From the NCBI GenBank assembly GCA_903929895.1, contig CAIYWM010000672.1, positions 1-5,638 on the forward strand: 5,638 nucleotides of DNA, given 5' to 3'. The notes beneath the pieces are model-generated. The model saw only the letters and a list, made by a program, of their open reading frames with translations. It had not been told where the DNA came from and searched no databases. Shown piece after piece: positions 5,324 through 5,638 of the stretch. This stretch comes from an uncultured Alphaproteobacteria bacterium (lineage in GTDB: Bacteria; Pseudomonadota; Alphaproteobacteria; Reyranellales; Reyranellaceae). Every line of letters begins with the position of its first letter. Positions within the stretch are counted from its first letter, which is position 1. The translations under genes were made by a program, and so were the position numbers.

Positions 5324-5352
5324 ATCATAGAGGCAAAATGGGACTGTGCCAG
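5324..5352 (-). promoter_or_regulatory. Sigma-70-like promoter for the dehydrogenase-GST-binding protein operon
   Basis: On the minus strand, CTGGCA (5352-5347) is separated by exactly 17 bp from TATGAT (5329-5324). These match 4/6 and 5/6 of the TTGACA/TATAAT consensus. A start site near 5317 gives a leader of about 37 nt that opens with the 5299-5318 hairpin and ends with the GGGAGGGAA ribosome-binding site. Confidence 0.55.
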
Positions 5353-5406
5353 AGGGTGTGAAGTGGGGGGGCAGGCCTCGGCCGCATGGGTTGGTCTATG
5401 CTTTCC

Positions 5407-5462
5407 GGAGGGAGGGACCAATGACACCTGAGCCGTGGACAGTGTTGCGGGCAAACAAGTAG
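5407..5462 (+). pseudogene. Strong ribosome-binding site plus 13-codon ORF, probable truncated gene start
   Basis: GGAGGGAGGGA (5407-5417) lies just before ATG 5421. The frame reads MTPEPWTVLRANK and stops at TAG 5460-5462. A TATGCT hexamer at 5397-5402 could be a -10 box, but no matching -35 is seen. This initiation region looks genuine, while the following 170 bp is non-coding and less GC-rich, so the rest of the gene may have been lost at a recombination or insertion junction. A real short peptide, or a chance ORF, is also possible. The family cannot be named from 13 residues. Confidence 0.3.
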
Positions 5463-5638
5463 GCCAACGACAAGTCGCCCGGATTGGCCTGCGGGCGTAA
5501 GATCTATCAGCCTTGAGGGCACTCCCTTGTCCGGGATCGGGCCCGACAATCGCTTATGCTGGGATGGTCAGCAGATAGAGGTAAGCCGCACTATTCGATT
5601 TTCCCTCGGGCAAGCGCTTGGAGCGACGATGACAGCGA
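5463..5638. other. Non-coding right-hand tail with small inverted repeats and a possible mobile-element edge
   Basis: No convincing gene is seen in these 176 bases. GC is about 58% over 5521-5638 by hand count, below the coding part of the window. Inverted repeats: AGGCCAA (5461-5467) with TTGGCCT (5484-5490), enclosing CGAC-AA-GTCG; and TTGTCCGGG (5527-5535) with CCCGACAA (5542-5549), one bulged base. At 5581 a GTAAGC begins, resembling the GTAA-starting ends of IS66-family elements. An ATG at 5629 preceded by GGAG (5620-5623) could start a plus-strand gene (MTA...) running off the edge. All of these are weak. Confidence 0.3.

Noticed and set aside
5365..5371. Run of seven G as a phase-variable tract
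   Set aside because: It lies in a non-coding divergent gap outside the promoter spacer, in a GC-rich genome where such runs occur by chance.
5281..5454. N-terminal extension of the dehydrogenase by 57 residues
   Set aside because: It would cover the promoter, hairpin and ribosome-binding site, and the family's first strand starts at the downstream ATG 5280.
5556..5638. Plus-strand frame from ATG 5556 open to the right edge
   Set aside because: Only 27 codons, no ribosome-binding site and no recognisable motif; all frames near the edge are open simply because little sequence remains.

Overview
The window is GC-rich and densely coding. Its gene content points to a soil or water alphaproteobacterium (Rhodospirillales, Reyranella-like or Bradyrhizobium-like): a Bug/TctC-type periplasmic binding protein, an AHL-lactonase-family hydrolase, a GSCFA protein, and an intergenic palindrome of the 'CCTCATCCTGAGGAG...' type common in those genomes. 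The genus is a guess from style, not from a search.

Layout from right to left. Positions 5281-5638 hold no complete gene. They contain a promoter and 5'-terminal hairpin for the minus-strand operon, a 13-codon plus-strand ORF with a strong ribosome-binding site that looks like the beheaded start of a lost gene, and a less GC-rich tail that may be the edge of an insertion sequence. The minus-strand operon (5280 to 2791) encodes a beta-hydroxyacid dehydrogenase of the 3-hydroxyisobutyrate dehydrogenase family, a glutathione S-transferase starting with GTG, and a tripartite-tricarboxylate-type substrate-binding protein. The last gene overlaps the GST by ATGA and is broken by one in-frame TAG at codon 53. 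The set looks like uptake and oxidation of a small carboxylic acid, but the substrate cannot be read from the sequence.

Between the two minus-strand units is one small plus-strand gene (2384-2638) for a stand-alone IlvM-like ACT domain. It is followed by a roughly 97-bp imperfect palindrome that fills the convergent gap. The 176-bp divergent gap (2208-2383) carries a perfect 10+1+10 inverted repeat that looks like an operator. On the minus side it also carries a consensus Shine-Dalgarno with a tiny ORF and two tandem hairpins ahead of the lactonase gene.

The second minus-strand unit (2207 to the left edge) encodes a metallo-beta-lactamase-fold AHL-lactonase-family protein, a GSCFA protein, and the N-terminal 89 codons of a protein with a GNSH motif. 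The last two overlap by ATGA. This GSCFA-GNSH pair is the least understood part of the window and the best candidate for an undescribed two-protein system.
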